Of a DNA stretch of 64,000 nt, positions 1-9,182 are shown piece after piece. Position 1 is the first letter of the stretch. Each line of letters opens with the position of its first letter. Under the pieces are notes generated by a model, which did no database searches, was not told the origin of the DNA, and was given only the letters and a program-made list of their open reading frames with translations. Origin of the DNA: Bacteroidales bacterium (lineage in GTDB: Bacteria; Bacteroidota; Bacteroidia; Bacteroidales; Prolixibacteraceae); NCBI GenBank assembly GCA_012729335.1, contig JAAYDJ010000010.1:1-64000 (forward strand). Reading direction: 5' to 3'. A program made the translations under genes and the position numbers.

Positions 1-5
1 CTTAA

Positions 6-87
6 GCATTGGGTTCAGTTTTTATTTGTTTGCACTTTAAAAATACTGAATTTCAGACGATTCTGAAAATACCCAGTGCTTTTTTTA
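6..87 (+). terminator. Probable terminator of a gene left of the window
   Basis: An outer stem (6-14 with 71-79, 8 of 9 pairs plus one G-T type mismatch) encloses an inner perfect TTTCAG/CTGAAA hairpin (51-56 with 63-68) and is followed by eight T residues. This resembles an intrinsic terminator for a rightward gene lying outside the window. The long region between outer arms makes the call tentative. Confidence 0.4.
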
Positions 88-468
88 TCCCTATATATTA
101 ACTTTTTTTACTTGCGAAACTTAAATTTATTATTTGTGATCATCTGGAAACCCTTTAACCCTTTAGCGGAGCGCCTCTCCGGAAACAACAGTTCACTGCC
201 GCCGCGACAAGGATCTCTCTTCAATAACGTTTTTACTGCCCTTTTGTTTTACCGGGCCTGATCCCGGAGATGACAAAGTTATTCCTTTCACCGGACAGGC
301 CAACCTTCCGCAGAAGATAGGAGGACAATAACTATGCAAATATATATATAAATGAATATATAGGATATGGAGTCCGGAAAAAGTTTCCGGGGGTGGTGAA
401 GAATTTTAAGCGGGAGACGCAACGGCGGGGGAGTGGTTTGCATCTAAATTGAAAAGAAGAGTAAAGCC
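88..468. other. AT-rich non-coding leader of the NigD-like gene
   Basis: No credible gene is seen here. The first half is AT-rich; an alternating TA run lies at about 340-362. The short open frames have no recognisable features. Presumably it holds the promoter of the gene starting at 469, but no clear TAnnTTTG element was found. Confidence 0.4.
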
Positions 469-1149
469 ATGAAAAAGATTTTGATGATGATGATGGCCGT
501 GAGCAGCTTGATGCTGACGGCATGTTTGGATGATGAGGAGGGGTATTCCCTGGGCAAGGTATGGATCAGCCTGGGGGAGGTGGAGTCGCAGGGTTCGGGA
601 TCGGCCCTGGTGCGGCTTGATGATGGGGCGCTTCTCTTTCCGGTGGCCGGAGAGGGGCCGTTGTCTCTTCCGGAGGAGGGGACCAGGATTTTGGTCAATT
701 ATACGATCGTTGGGGACAAGCTGATCAATGAGACCACGAAGGAATACTACATCAGGCTGAATTCGTGGAGGGAGGTTTTGAAGAAGGGGATCATTGACCT
801 GACGCCGGCCATGGAGGACAGCATCGGCAATGATCCGGTGATTGTGGAGGACATTTGGGTCAGCAGGAATCAGTTGCTTAACATGGAGCTGAAGTATTTC
901 GGACGCAACAAGGTGCATTTCATCAATCTGGTGAAGGCGCCGGGAGCGCTTACGTCGGAAGATCAGCCTTTTGAGCTGGAGTTCAGGCACAATGACAACG
1001 GCGACGACCCGGTCTATTCGATGAATGCCCTGGTGTCGTTTGACTTGTCGGCCCTTCAGGTGGCCGGGGCGGACTCGGTGAGATTCAGGGTGAAGTCGGT
1101 GGATTACAACGATATCGAGCACATATTTAACGGCGTATACCGTTATTGA
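469..1149 (+). CDS. NigD-like lipoprotein
   Basis: A 226-residue exported protein. Residues 1-18 form a lipoprotein signal ending in LTAC, with Cys19 followed by acidic residues (DDEEG), typical of Bacteroidota lipoproteins that go to the outer membrane. The remainder resembles the NigD family: an N-terminal small beta-barrel part (about residues 25-85) and a C-terminal beta-sandwich-like part carrying the ELEFRHN and SFDLS strands. NigD proteins were first noted in a Bacteroides bacteriocin-linked operon, but their biochemical role is unknown. The gene stands alone and is followed by a terminator-like hairpin. The family call rests on remembered resemblance of length, leader and strand motifs. 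Confidence 0.7.
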   Translation: MKKILMMMMAVSSLMLTACLDDEEGYSLGKVWISLGEVESQGSGSALVRLDDGALLFPVAGEGPLSLPEEGTRILVNYTIVGDKLINETTKEYYIRLNSWREVLKKGIIDLTPAMEDSIGNDPVIVEDIWVSRNQLLNMELKYFGRNKVHFINLVKAPGALTSEDQPFELEFRHNDNGDDPVYSMNALVSFDLSALQVAGADSVRFRVKSVDYNDIEHIFNGVYRY

Positions 1150-1222
1150 TTTTTCGTTACCGGCCGCAGGATGGCCGGTACGGTCACTGGTGCACGGGTT
1201 GCCGGTTAACAGCCTGTGCCGG

Positions 1223-1275
1223 CCGCCGGAGAAAAGGAGGCAGCAGCCGATCCTGCCCCTTCCGGCGGTTTTTTT
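1223..1275 (+). terminator. Rho-independent terminator after the NigD-like gene
   Basis: Perfect arms CCGCCGGA (1223-1230) and TCCGGCGG (1261-1268) are followed by seven T residues. The 30-nt loop is long, so this is moderately supported. Confidence 0.5.
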
Positions 1276-1493
1276 ATGTGAAAAATCCTTTTATTTTCAC
1301 TGCAATACCCTTATTTTGCCGCTGTATGCCGCCTTCGCTCCGGGTCCTCTTTTTCTGAAGGACTCCACCCGGGGAAAGCCGCACTGCGGGGTGAAACCCC
1401 GGATGGCAGGCATGTGGGGCCTTACCGCCGGAAAGCCGGACGGCAGGGCTCCGCAGGTGTGATGTGTAATGAGAATTCAAATTGTGTGGAAAT
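1276..1493. other. Intergenic stretch without a gene
   Basis: Together with 1150-1222 this makes about 340 bases between the NigD-like gene and the S9 peptidase. Apart from the terminator I see no conserved coding frame, RNA gene or repeat shared with the rest of the window. Confidence 0.4.
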
Positions 1494-3593
1494 ATGAGGA
1501 ATTACATTTTAGTTCTGTGGGTCGCAGCTTTATTGACGGCCTGCCAGGAAAAGGGGGTGCAGCCGGGTGGCAGTACCCCGGGTGCGAATTACGTACCGGA
1601 AACACCCGCACTCACCAGTCCGGTGATGACCCCCGAGGTGTTGTGGAGTTTCGGGAGGGTGGGGGATGCCGTGGTCTCCCCCGATGCGAAACAGGTGGCC
1701 TATACGGTGACCTGGTTTAATATTCCCGAGGACAAGTCGTATCGTGACGTTTACGTGGCTGACCTGGCCACGGGTACTCCGGTAAGGATCACCGACACAC
1801 CGGAGCGGGAGTCGTCGCTTCAGTGGAGGCCTGACGGGCAGAAGCTGGCTTTCCTTTCGGCGGTTTCCGGCAGCAGCCAGGTGTGGGAGATGAATCCTGA
1901 CGGTTCAGACCGGAGCATGGTGACCAATGGCGAGGGGGATATCCAGGGTTTCGCATACAGTCCCGACATCTCCCGGATGTGCCTGGTCAGAAGTGTGAAG
2001 CTCGACCAGGATATCCACGATCTCTATCCCGATTTACCCAAGGCCAATGCCCGCCTTGAGAGCGACCTGATGTACCGTCACTGGGACAGTTGGCACGATT
2101 ATACCTACAACCATATCTTTGTGGCTGATTATAACGGGGGGAAGGTGTCGCAGGAGAAAGATATCATGGAGGGAGAACGTTTTGATGCGCCCATGAAGCC
2201 TTTTGGTGGCATGGAAGAGATCGCCTGGAGTCCCGACGGCCGGATCCTGGCCTATACCTGCAAGAAACTGTCGGGGAAGGCCTATTCCCTATCCACCAAC
2301 TCTGACATTTACCTTTATGACACCGGCAGCGGGAGCACGACCAACCTGACGGAGGGGATGCCGGGCTATGACCGGTATCCGCGTTTTTCACCCGACGGAA
2401 GGCTACTGGCCTGGGAGAGCATGGCCCGTGATGGATATGAAGCGGATAAGATCAGGCTTTTCATGGCCGACCTGACCACAGGGGAAAAGAGGGACTACAC
2501 CGCCGATTTTGACAACAATGCGGAACAGATGGCCTGGAGCGGAGACGGAAAGGCGCTTTATTTCGTCAGCAGTGTGCAGGCCACCGATCAGCTGTTCATA
2601 CTCGATCCGGAAAGCGGGGAAATCGCCTGCCTGACGGAGGGCATTCATAACTACGGCCATCCTCTTCCTGCCGGCGATAAGGTTCTGGTCACCAAAACCT
2701 CCATGTCCCAGCCTGCCGAATTGTGCCTGGTCGATCCCGTGACCGGAGGTGAGACCCCTGTGACCGCCGTTAACAAGGGCCTCCTTGACCAGCTGACCTT
2801 CGGAAAGGTGGAGAGGAGGATGGTCCCCACTTCTGATGGCAAGGAGATGCTCACCTGGGTGATATACCCTCCCGGATTTGACCCTGCACAGAAATACCCG
2901 GCGATACTCTATTGCCAGGGAGGACCCCAGAGTACCGTCAACCAGTTTTGGTCTTACCGCTGGAATTTCCAGATGATGGCCGCCGGAGGGTATATCGTGG
3001 TGGCTCCCAACCGGCGGGGGGTGCCTGGTTTCGGGCAGGAGTGGAACGAACAGATCAGTGGTGATTACGGAGGCCAGAACATCAGGGATCTGTTGGCCGC
3101 CATCGATGACGTAGCCCGTGAGCCTTATGTCGACAAGGACCGGCTGGGGGCAGTGGGCGCCAGCTACGGAGGCTATGCCGTCAATTTCCTGGCGGGAAAT
3201 CACAACGGCCGCTTCAAGGCCTTTATCTCCCATTGCGGCATCTTCAACTTCGAGCAGCAGCATGTGACCACCGAGGAGATGTGGTTTGAAAACTGGGACA
3301 AGAAAGGTTCCTTCTGGGAGGCTGAAAATGCAGCGGCCCAGCGCTCCTACCGTTTCTCGCCCCACCTCTTCGTACAGAACTGGGACACGCCCATTCTGGT
3401 GATCCATGGCGAAAAGGATTTCAGGATCCCTTATACGCAGGGTATGGGGGCCTTCAATGCGGCTGTCCTGCGGGGAATTCCCGCCCAGTTCCTTCTTTTC
3501 CCCGATGAGAACCACTGGGTGCTCAAACCCCAGAACGGCATCCTCTGGCAGCGGGTTTTCAGCAGCTGGCTTGACAAGTGGCTGAAGCCCTGA
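1494..3593 (+). CDS. S9-family prolyl oligopeptidase-type lipoprotein peptidase
   Basis: A 699-residue serine peptidase. ATG at 1494 is chosen because it directly begins a lipoprotein signal (LLTAC, Cys17); an in-frame TTG lies 12 bases upstream. Residues about 40-430 carry repeated WSPDG/SPDG-type strands of a WD40-like beta-propeller that gates the active site. The C-terminal alpha/beta-hydrolase domain shows the nucleophile in GASYGGYA (Ser557), the acid in GEKDFRIP (Asp642) and the base in DENHW (His674). Such enzymes (acylaminoacyl/dipeptidyl-peptidase types) cleave oligopeptides in the periplasm or at the cell surface. Exact specificity cannot be read from sequence. The gene is monocistronic, with its own terminator. 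Confidence 0.9.
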   Translation: MRNYILVLWVAALLTACQEKGVQPGGSTPGANYVPETPALTSPVMTPEVLWSFGRVGDAVVSPDAKQVAYTVTWFNIPEDKSYRDVYVADLATGTPVRITDTPERESSLQWRPDGQKLAFLSAVSGSSQVWEMNPDGSDRSMVTNGEGDIQGFAYSPDISRMCLVRSVKLDQDIHDLYPDLPKANARLESDLMYRHWDSWHDYTYNHIFVADYNGGKVSQEKDIMEGERFDAPMKPFGGMEEIAWSPDGRILAYTCKKLSGKAYSLSTNSDIYLYDTGSGSTTNLTEGMPGYDRYPRFSPDGRLLAWESMARDGYEADKIRLFMADLTTGEKRDYTADFDNNAEQMAWSGDGKALYFVSSVQATDQLFILDPESGEIACLTEGIHNYGHPLPAGDKVLVTKTSMSQPAELCLVDPVTGGETPVTAVNKGLLDQLTFGKVERRMVPTSDGKEMLTWVIYPPGFDPAQKYPAILYCQGGPQSTVNQFWSYRWNFQMMAAGGYIVVAPNRRGVPGFGQEWNEQISGDYGGQNIRDLLAAIDDVAREPYVDKDRLGAVGASYGGYAVNFLAGNHNGRFKAFISHCGIFNFEQQHVTTEEMWFENWDKKGSFWEAENAAAQRSYRFSPHLFVQNWDTPILVIHGEKDFRIPYTQGMGAFNAAVLRGIPAQFLLFPDENHWVLKPQNGILWQRVFSSWLDKWLKP

Positions 3594-3614
3594 ACGGCAG
3601 AGTCCACGCCGAAG

Positions 3615-3655
3615 AACCGCAGGACCGGAACCACCCGGTTTTGCGGTTTTTTTTT
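3615..3655 (+). terminator. Terminator after the S9 peptidase gene
   Basis: AACCGC (3615-3620) pairs with GCGGTT (3643-3648); CCGG/CCGG pair inside. A run of T residues follows to 3655. It separates the rightward peptidase gene from the convergent ABC operon. Confidence 0.75.
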
Positions 3656-3712
3656 GCAGAAGGGAAAGGTGTGGAGGGTAGGTGAGGTATGAAGAGCGGT
3701 CTCACCCGGTTT

Positions 3713-4819
3713 TCAGGGGTGGGGAGGGATTTCCCGGAGGTGGCTTAACAGGGCGTGCAGGGAGTGGAACTTTTCCTTCCCGTGGGCGGTTATGAGATTC
3801 CATTCCAGGGTGTCAGGAGGCAAGCCGGCGACGATGACGGAGATCGTGGGTTGCGGGCTCTTTCCGGCGAGCGCGGGGGGCAGGGTTGGGGTGGAGGAGC
3901 CGGGGCCGGGTTCCTCTTCCTGGGGGGGAGCGGTGACCACGGCGTATCCCAGTCGCGTGAGGGCGCGGCGGGTCCATTCCAGGCCTTCCCCGTTTCCGGA
4001 GAGATGGGCGGAACCTGCCTGTTCGGTTTTAAAGAAGAAGTCGCCCCCTTTTTTGTCGAAGCCCATGTGGGGATTGTCAAAAAGATGATTGAGCCAGCCC
4101 TGGAGGACGGCGTCTTCGGGAGCTCCCTGGAAGCATCCTGCAGCGGTGAGCATCCAGAACTTGTCGGCCTCACGCAGGGCGATGCCCAGGTCATGCGTCG
4201 AAAGGAGGATGGTTTTTCCCTCCCCGGAAGCCAGCTGGCGCAACAACTGGAAGATTTCGTACTTGGCGCTGACATCGAGGAAAGCAGTGGGTTCGTCGAG
4301 AAGGATAAAGGGGGTGTTCTGGGCCAGGGCCCTGGCAATAAGGGCGCGTTGCCGTTCTCCGTCGCTGAGGGTAATTACCTCCCGGTGTGCGAAGAGCTCC
4401 AGTCCGGTCTTTGTCAGGGCCTGCCTGACCATGTCGAGGTCGGTATCGCGCAGGCGCCCGAGCCACCCGGTATAGGGAAACCGGCCGTAAGCCACCAGGT
4501 CGGCCACCCGCATATTGGGGATCCTCAGGTTTTCGGTGGAGACGAAGCTGATGAGCCTGGCCAGTTCCCGGGGGTGATGGCTGGCGAGTGCTTTTCCGAG
4601 CCAGCGGATATTTCCTCCCAGTGGGGGCATGAAGCCTGCCAGGGTTTTCAGCAGGGTGCTTTTCCCGGAACCGTTGGGGCCGATCAGGGCGACCATTTCC
4701 CCCCTGCCGGCAGAAAAGGAGATTCCGGTTCTGACAAACCCGGGGTCTTGTCCGGCGGCAGGGTAACCCATGCTGAGGTGGTCTGCTTCCAGGGTGTAGG
4801 GGGTGGCCTGCGCAATCAT
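3713..4819 (-). CDS. FecE/BtuD-type ABC transporter ATPase with C-terminal extension
   Basis: Nucleotide-binding subunit of an iron-complex/corrinoid-type importer. It has Walker A GPNGSGKST (residues 47-55), the LSDGERQRA signature near residue 152, Walker B ILLDEPTAFLD and the switch histidine in LSTHD. At 368 residues it is about 100 longer than a minimal FecE/BtuD protein. The extra C-terminal part, from about residue 245, is Pro/Gly/Glu-rich in the middle and then resembles a small alpha/beta unit. I recall similar long ATPases in Bacteroidota, so the tail is probably genuine rather than a frame error. The start overlaps the permease stop by four bases, indicating translational coupling. 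The substrate is not decided by sequence: cobalamin, haem or a siderophore are all possible. Confidence 0.9.
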   Translation of the reverse strand: MIAQATPYTLEADHLSMGYPAAGQDPGFVRTGISFSAGRGEMVALIGPNGSGKSTLLKTLAGFMPPLGGNIRWLGKALASHHPRELARLISFVSTENLRIPNMRVADLVAYGRFPYTGWLGRLRDTDLDMVRQALTKTGLELFAHREVITLSDGERQRALIARALAQNTPFILLDEPTAFLDVSAKYEIFQLLRQLASGEGKTILLSTHDLGIALREADKFWMLTAAGCFQGAPEDAVLQGWLNHLFDNPHMGFDKKGGDFFFKTEQAGSAHLSGNGEGLEWTRRALTRLGYAVVTAPPQEEEPGPGSSTPTLPPALAGKSPQPTISVIVAGLPPDTLEWNLITAHGKEKFHSLHALLSHLREIPPHP

Positions 4820-5865
4820 AGGGTGGCAAATTTCCGGTTTCTGACGATCATCCAGACGACAACGGGGATTCCCAGCAAGGCCGTGACCGAGTTGATGGGC
4901 AGGGTGGCCTGCAGGCCGGGAAGCTGGGCAATGAGGTCACTCAGGAGCATGGCGTTTCCTCCCAGGAGGAGTACTGCCGGGAGAAGGCGGCGGTGGTCGG
5001 CGGTCCGGAAAAGGACCCTGGCCAGGTGAGGCACCGCAATGCCAATGAATCCGATGGGACCGCAGAAGGCGGTGACGGTACCGGCGAGCAGGCTGGCACT
5101 GAAGAAGATCCAGAGCCTGCTCCTGAAAACGGATACGCCCAGGGAGCGGGCATAGGTTTCTCCCAAAAGGAAGGCGTTAAGGTCTTTCATTTTGGCCAGG
5201 GCCAGAAGGAGTCCGGCCAGGATGGCGGGGACGACCACCGTGAGTTGATCCGTGGTGATGCTTCCGAGGCTGCCCATGGTCCAGACGATAAACGCCTTGA
5301 GCATGGATTCGCTGCTGAAATACTGGAGGATGGAAACTACGGCCCCGGCGGCGCTGGAGAAGAGCATCCCCAGGATGAGGACCGTCATATTGTCGTTTAC
5401 GCGGGAAGAGACGAACAGGACAAGGAGCATGACGGCGAAGGCGCCAGCCCAGGCGACGACCGCCAGGGTCCAGCTGCCGGTGGTCGTGAATCCCAGGGCC
5501 ATCACCGGGGCAAACCCCAGAGCGAAAAGGGCCACTGCCAGGCTTGCTCCCGTGCTGATACCCAGTACATAGGGGCCCGCCAGGGGATTCCTGAAAATCG
5601 TTTGCATCTGCAGGCCGGCCACCGAAAGCGCGCATCCCGCCACCAGGGCCGTGATGGCTTTGGGAAGCCTGAATCCAAGGACGATGGTCCGCACGGTTTC
5701 GGCGGCTTCCGGGGGGGAAAGCAGGGCTTTTACGACTTCCCCTGCGGGGATAAGCACCGACCCCGAGAGGATGTCGGCGATGAAAAGCAGTGCCAGCGTC
5801 ACCGAGAAAAGCCCGAAAAGCAGGCCTTCCCTTTTTTCTCCGGGGATATGCATGGATCTCATCAC
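4816..5865 (-). CDS. FecCD/BtuC-family ABC permease
   Basis: A 349-residue integral membrane subunit of a type II ABC importer. It is hydrophobic throughout, with about ten membrane segments. Family hallmarks are RLPKAITALVAGCALSVAGL near the N-terminus, NPLAGPYVLGISTGA in the middle and GPIGFIGIAVPHLAR with the following HRRLLP near the C-terminus, the cytoplasmic coupling region that meets the ATPase. It overlaps the binding-protein gene upstream and the ATPase gene downstream by four bases each. These three genes therefore form one tightly coupled importer for a vitamin B12-, haem- or siderophore-like ligand. No TonB-dependent receptor or B12 riboswitch was seen nearby to settle the ligand. 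Confidence 0.93.
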   Translation of the reverse strand: MMRSMHIPGEKREGLLFGLFSVTLALLFIADILSGSVLIPAGEVVKALLSPPEAAETVRTIVLGFRLPKAITALVAGCALSVAGLQMQTIFRNPLAGPYVLGISTGASLAVALFALGFAPVMALGFTTTGSWTLAVVAWAGAFAVMLLVLFVSSRVNDNMTVLILGMLFSSAAGAVVSILQYFSSESMLKAFIVWTMGSLGSITTDQLTVVVPAILAGLLLALAKMKDLNAFLLGETYARSLGVSVFRSRLWIFFSASLLAGTVTAFCGPIGFIGIAVPHLARVLFRTADHRRLLPAVLLLGGNAMLLSDLIAQLPGLQATLPINSVTALLGIPVVVWMIVRNRKFATL

Positions 5866-6989
5866 CTGATTTCCCTGTAATAGTGGAATTCTGCTTCCGG
5901 GAGGATTCCGGGGTGAAAGATACGGACCAGGTCTTCGAGGATCAGGTCGGGTCTGACGGTGCCGCTTTCCCAGAAGTCGTTACCGCCACCGGGGGTGGTT
6001 CGTTTGTTGTTGTTGAAAATCCGGGCCTTCTCAAAAGCGGGGAGCCGGGAGAGCCGGCTGTCGGCGGCGGCAATTTCCGCCCGGGAGGTGGCATTGCCGG
6101 TATGTATCCATACGGAAGCCCGTGCCGAAAGCCCCACGGCTTCCTCCATGCTGATGGTCACACTTTCCCGTGAGGAGTTTCTGCGGGCCACATGGTGGCC
6201 GCCTGCATCGCCGATGAGCCGGGCCATGTAGGATGCCCCGCCTGGTATCCACCAGGTGTCACGGTAGGGGAGCCCAACCAGGACGCCGGGTTTCTGCCTG
6301 ATGGGGCCAGCCTGTGCGGCCAGGCGGAGGTAATGGGCTTCGGTGCTCCGGAACAGGGAGTCGGCCAGGGCCCCGCTGCCCGTGAAGGCTGCTATGAACC
6401 TGATCCATTCGGCCTTTCCCAGGGGAGAGTCTTCCAGGTATTCGGCGTTGAGGACCGCAGGTATCCCCAGGTCGCGGAACTTGCCCAGAAAACCGGCAAT
6501 CTCACTGTCGACACCGTAAACCATCACCATCCCGGGGCGTTGCCTGATCATCTCCTCATAATTGAGATTCTGGCCGTAGCCCACGTCGGTGGTCGTCCCT
6601 TCTTTCAGGCGTTGCAATACCTTTGGCGAGGAGATGTACTGGCTCCCTGATACCCCGGTGATCCGGTCCGTTTCTCCCAGGGCTTCCAGAAAGGCAATGT
6701 GGGAGGTACTCATGCAGATGATCCTCCCGACCGGCGTGCGGAGCACCGTTTTCCCGGCAAGGTGCCCTGGTATGGAATCTTCTGCAGGGACCAGGAAGTA
6801 CTCCATGGTGACATTCCGGGCGTTGGCCCATGGATTGGTCACCGTAAGCCGGGTGTAGCCGTCGTGCTCCTCTATGGTAAAGCCCCTGGCATACCGGTTG
6901 CCGGAGGGCACGGCGGCGTTCCGGAGTTCTTCCCGGCATGAAACCGCCGTGAACAACCACAGGCAGAGGAGAGTCAGCGTTCTTGCCAT
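5862..6989 (-). CDS. Periplasmic binding lipoprotein of the FecCD-type ABC importer
   Basis: A 375-residue substrate-binding protein. The leader ends in TAVSC (Cys18), so it should be a lipoprotein. After a Bacteroidota-specific N-terminal beta region (about 35-85) comes a BtuF/FepB-like fold. Recognisable segments are the RIICMSTSHIAFLEALG entry, GYGQNLNYEEMIRQRPGMV, and a final helix with RPDLILEDLVRIFHP. In this family two lobes joined by a rigid helix capture the ligand and deliver it to the permease. The gene begins only seven bases after the protease gene stop, so the two are probably co-transcribed. Ligand unknown. Confidence 0.88.
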   Translation of the reverse strand: MARTLTLLCLWLFTAVSCREELRNAAVPSGNRYARGFTIEEHDGYTRLTVTNPWANARNVTMEYFLVPAEDSIPGHLAGKTVLRTPVGRIICMSTSHIAFLEALGETDRITGVSGSQYISSPKVLQRLKEGTTTDVGYGQNLNYEEMIRQRPGMVMVYGVDSEIAGFLGKFRDLGIPAVLNAEYLEDSPLGKAEWIRFIAAFTGSGALADSLFRSTEAHYLRLAAQAGPIRQKPGVLVGLPYRDTWWIPGGASYMARLIGDAGGHHVARRNSSRESVTISMEEAVGLSARASVWIHTGNATSRAEIAAADSRLSRLPAFEKARIFNNNKRTTPGGGNDFWESGTVRPDLILEDLVRIFHPGILPEAEFHYYREIR

Positions 6990-6995
6990 TGACTG

Positions 6996-9182
6996 TTAAT
7001 CCTTGATTACCATTATTTTATGTTGGGATGGTTCCCTGGTGGTCCTGACGCTGATGACGTACAGTCCGGGAGTAAATCCCGACACGGAGAGTTCCAACTG
7101 GCGCTCTCCCGTAGCCCGTGCCTTGAGGGGCATCTCCTGCCCCAGGGCATTGTGCAGGGTCACCATCTCCTTCTTCAGGGGTTCCCTGGTCCGGATGGTG
7201 ACCAGGGAGGCAGCGGGATTGGGATAGACCAGCACCGATTCTTCTCTGATCCAGGGGGTGGTATCCTGAAGTCCCACGTTACAGGCCACGATTTCCATGG
7301 CGGGGGCGGCTTTCGTCCCCGTGGGAACCAGGGTGGAGAAAGGGCTCCAGGTACCGTTCTTCAGTAGCCAGAGGGAGTTGGTCCCGGAGGAACGGTTCGA
7401 CTGGTATAGGGCCAGGGTGTCTCCGGAGGCGATGTCACCGAGCTGGACCGAAACCAGGAAGGAATCGCCGGGTTGAACGGGCAGGTCGAGCGAAATCAGG
7501 TTCATGGCATCGGGAAACAGGTTTTTGAGCAGGACCTTTTTTCCGGTGGTGAGGGGTGTGGCCGTATTCCCTGCGAAGTTGTATAGCCGGAGGGTGATGA
7601 AGCTGTTGGGGTTCAGGGCAGTGAGTTTTCCCACTCCAAGAGATACGGAAGTGACGATTTCCTCACCGGGGATGCTGAATCTGGCGGCCATCTCACTGAT
7701 GCCGCTGTTGTTGGTGCCGGTCCAGTAGCCGCCGAAATTGTTGGCGCCGTCGCGGATGGCCAGCAGGAGGTGGGTATCGCCCGCTTCCATGGGCGTAAAG
7801 GCCTTGCAGAGCGCTTCCCCCTGGTTGAATTGGCGGCCGCTGAGGGTGACGGCGTTGGTGCCCGCGGGATCAAGCCAGTACCTGAGTTGACGCGCACTGT
7901 CGGGTTTGTAGTTCCAGGCCAGATCAAAACGGGCAAAATAGTCGTTGACGGGATTGGCGCAGTTGGCCGCTCCTCCCGAAAGCGTGCCGGTAATCTGGCT
8001 GTGGCGGTCGAAAAGGGGACCTCCTGAACTCCCAATCTCCGTGGTTCCCACATCCCAGCGGAGGACCTTCAGAAAGGCGTTCCTGGTAAACTGGGAGAGA
8101 AACGAAGAGATCACGGGCGCCTGGTGGTCCACGGCGATTTTTTTGATATCTCCCTGGGGATGATGGATGGTGGCGGTGGTGTCGCTTTGCCGGGTGTCGC
8201 GGTTCCAGCCGGCAAAATAGGGCCGGAAGGCGGGTGGGGGAGGGGTGTTAAGTTCCACCAGGGCAAAGTCGAGACTGTCGAGGGTGGCCCTGAGCTGGCT
8301 CCCCGAAAGGGAGTTGGTGACATCCCCGTCGAGCGGCCCGCAATAAGGGCTTTCGTAATTGAAAAGGAAGAGGGACCCTGCGGCCTTGGCGGAGGTGCTG
8401 ATGCAATGGTTGGCCGTAAGAATATAGGGTTTCTGGTTTCCGGCCGTGTTGTTGACGAGGGTTCCCGTGCAGAGGTCCCTCCCCTGGATCATAATCCGGC
8501 ACACGCTGTTCCGGACTTCGCTCCAGGGTTCGGCGACGCTGCAGGCGACATCCCGGTTGCAGGCTTCCGCGGTGACTCCCATGGGCCGCCGTTCATCCAA
8601 ATATTTGAGAATGCCCAGGAAATCATGGTTGACAGCCGTGATCACAAAGGGGATTTCGCCCGCCAGTTCCGGAGGGCATTCATAGTGCACCGTGATTTCA
8701 TCGCCGGGAAGCGGGGTGATGGTGAACACCTCTCCCGGGTCGTTGTTGGCGTCGGTGTAGGCCCCGCGCAGGACCTCCCTGCCGGGGGTGAAAAGAAACA
8801 GCCTGGTCCCGTGGGGCAGACTGAACCGGTCAAACAGGAGGTTCAGGGAATAAGCCCCCGGAGAGTGAATCCGCATCTGCCATATCCTCCAGCCGTCATG
8901 TGATTCCATCCACATCCCGTGGGTTGCCGGAGAATAAGCGGTTTCGAAGGTATGGGCGAAACGCAGGGGCTTGAGAATCTCCCCCTCCTCCCCCGGCACC
9001 TGGCCGGCCCGGCTTTCCCAGCGCAACCTCTCATTGCTGACAGCCGGCATGGTTTCCACGGAAACCACGGCCGCCTTCACCGAAAGGGGAATCCTGGGCG
9101 TCCCTCCCACCGCGACCTGGGCAGTCACTCCGCCTGTCGCTGCCAGCCATATACATCCCAAAAGGATCGACAATCTCTTCAT
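6996..9182 (-). CDS. Secreted trypsin-fold serine protease with type IX sorting domain
   Basis: A 728-residue exported protease. ATG at 9182 is preferred over an in-frame start 12 codons upstream because it begins a clean signal peptide ending near VTAQ. The protease domain, about residues 200-430, resembles lysyl endopeptidase. The triad is His259 (ILTANHC), Asp305 (DFALVEL) and Ser386 (GSSGGP), with several cysteines. Residues about 440-640 form a beta-rich region. The last 75 or so residues, starting at VYPNPA and ending with a GLYVISV strand and basic tail, are a type A sorting domain for the type IX secretion system. The enzyme should be secreted or attached to the cell surface. It leads a probable operon with the ABC importer downstream. 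Confidence 0.88.
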   Translation of the reverse strand: MKRLSILLGCIWLAATGGVTAQVAVGGTPRIPLSVKAAVVSVETMPAVSNERLRWESRAGQVPGEEGEILKPLRFAHTFETAYSPATHGMWMESHDGWRIWQMRIHSPGAYSLNLLFDRFSLPHGTRLFLFTPGREVLRGAYTDANNDPGEVFTITPLPGDEITVHYECPPELAGEIPFVITAVNHDFLGILKYLDERRPMGVTAEACNRDVACSVAEPWSEVRNSVCRIMIQGRDLCTGTLVNNTAGNQKPYILTANHCISTSAKAAGSLFLFNYESPYCGPLDGDVTNSLSGSQLRATLDSLDFALVELNTPPPPAFRPYFAGWNRDTRQSDTTATIHHPQGDIKKIAVDHQAPVISSFLSQFTRNAFLKVLRWDVGTTEIGSSGGPLFDRHSQITGTLSGGAANCANPVNDYFARFDLAWNYKPDSARQLRYWLDPAGTNAVTLSGRQFNQGEALCKAFTPMEAGDTHLLLAIRDGANNFGGYWTGTNNSGISEMAARFSIPGEEIVTSVSLGVGKLTALNPNSFITLRLYNFAGNTATPLTTGKKVLLKNLFPDAMNLISLDLPVQPGDSFLVSVQLGDIASGDTLALYQSNRSSGTNSLWLLKNGTWSPFSTLVPTGTKAAPAMEIVACNVGLQDTTPWIREESVLVYPNPAASLVTIRTREPLKKEMVTLHNALGQEMPLKARATGERQLELSVSGFTPGLYVISVRTTREPSQHKIMVIKD

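Noticed and set aside
76-261. 61-codon frame at the left end
   Set aside because: Low-complexity AT-rich start overlapping a terminator-like hairpin, with no family features.
2403-3515. Long minus-strand open frame inside the S9 peptidase gene
   Set aside because: Shadow of the real gene caused by GC-rich codon bias; no signal, motif or plausible composition. Many similar frames (for example in dnaE, uvrB and the PEPCK gene) were left out for the same reason.
6990-6995. Possible B12 riboswitch before the FecCD-type importer
   Set aside because: Only six bases separate the binding-protein gene from the protease gene, leaving no room, and nothing resembling a B12-box was seen in the leader of the protease gene.
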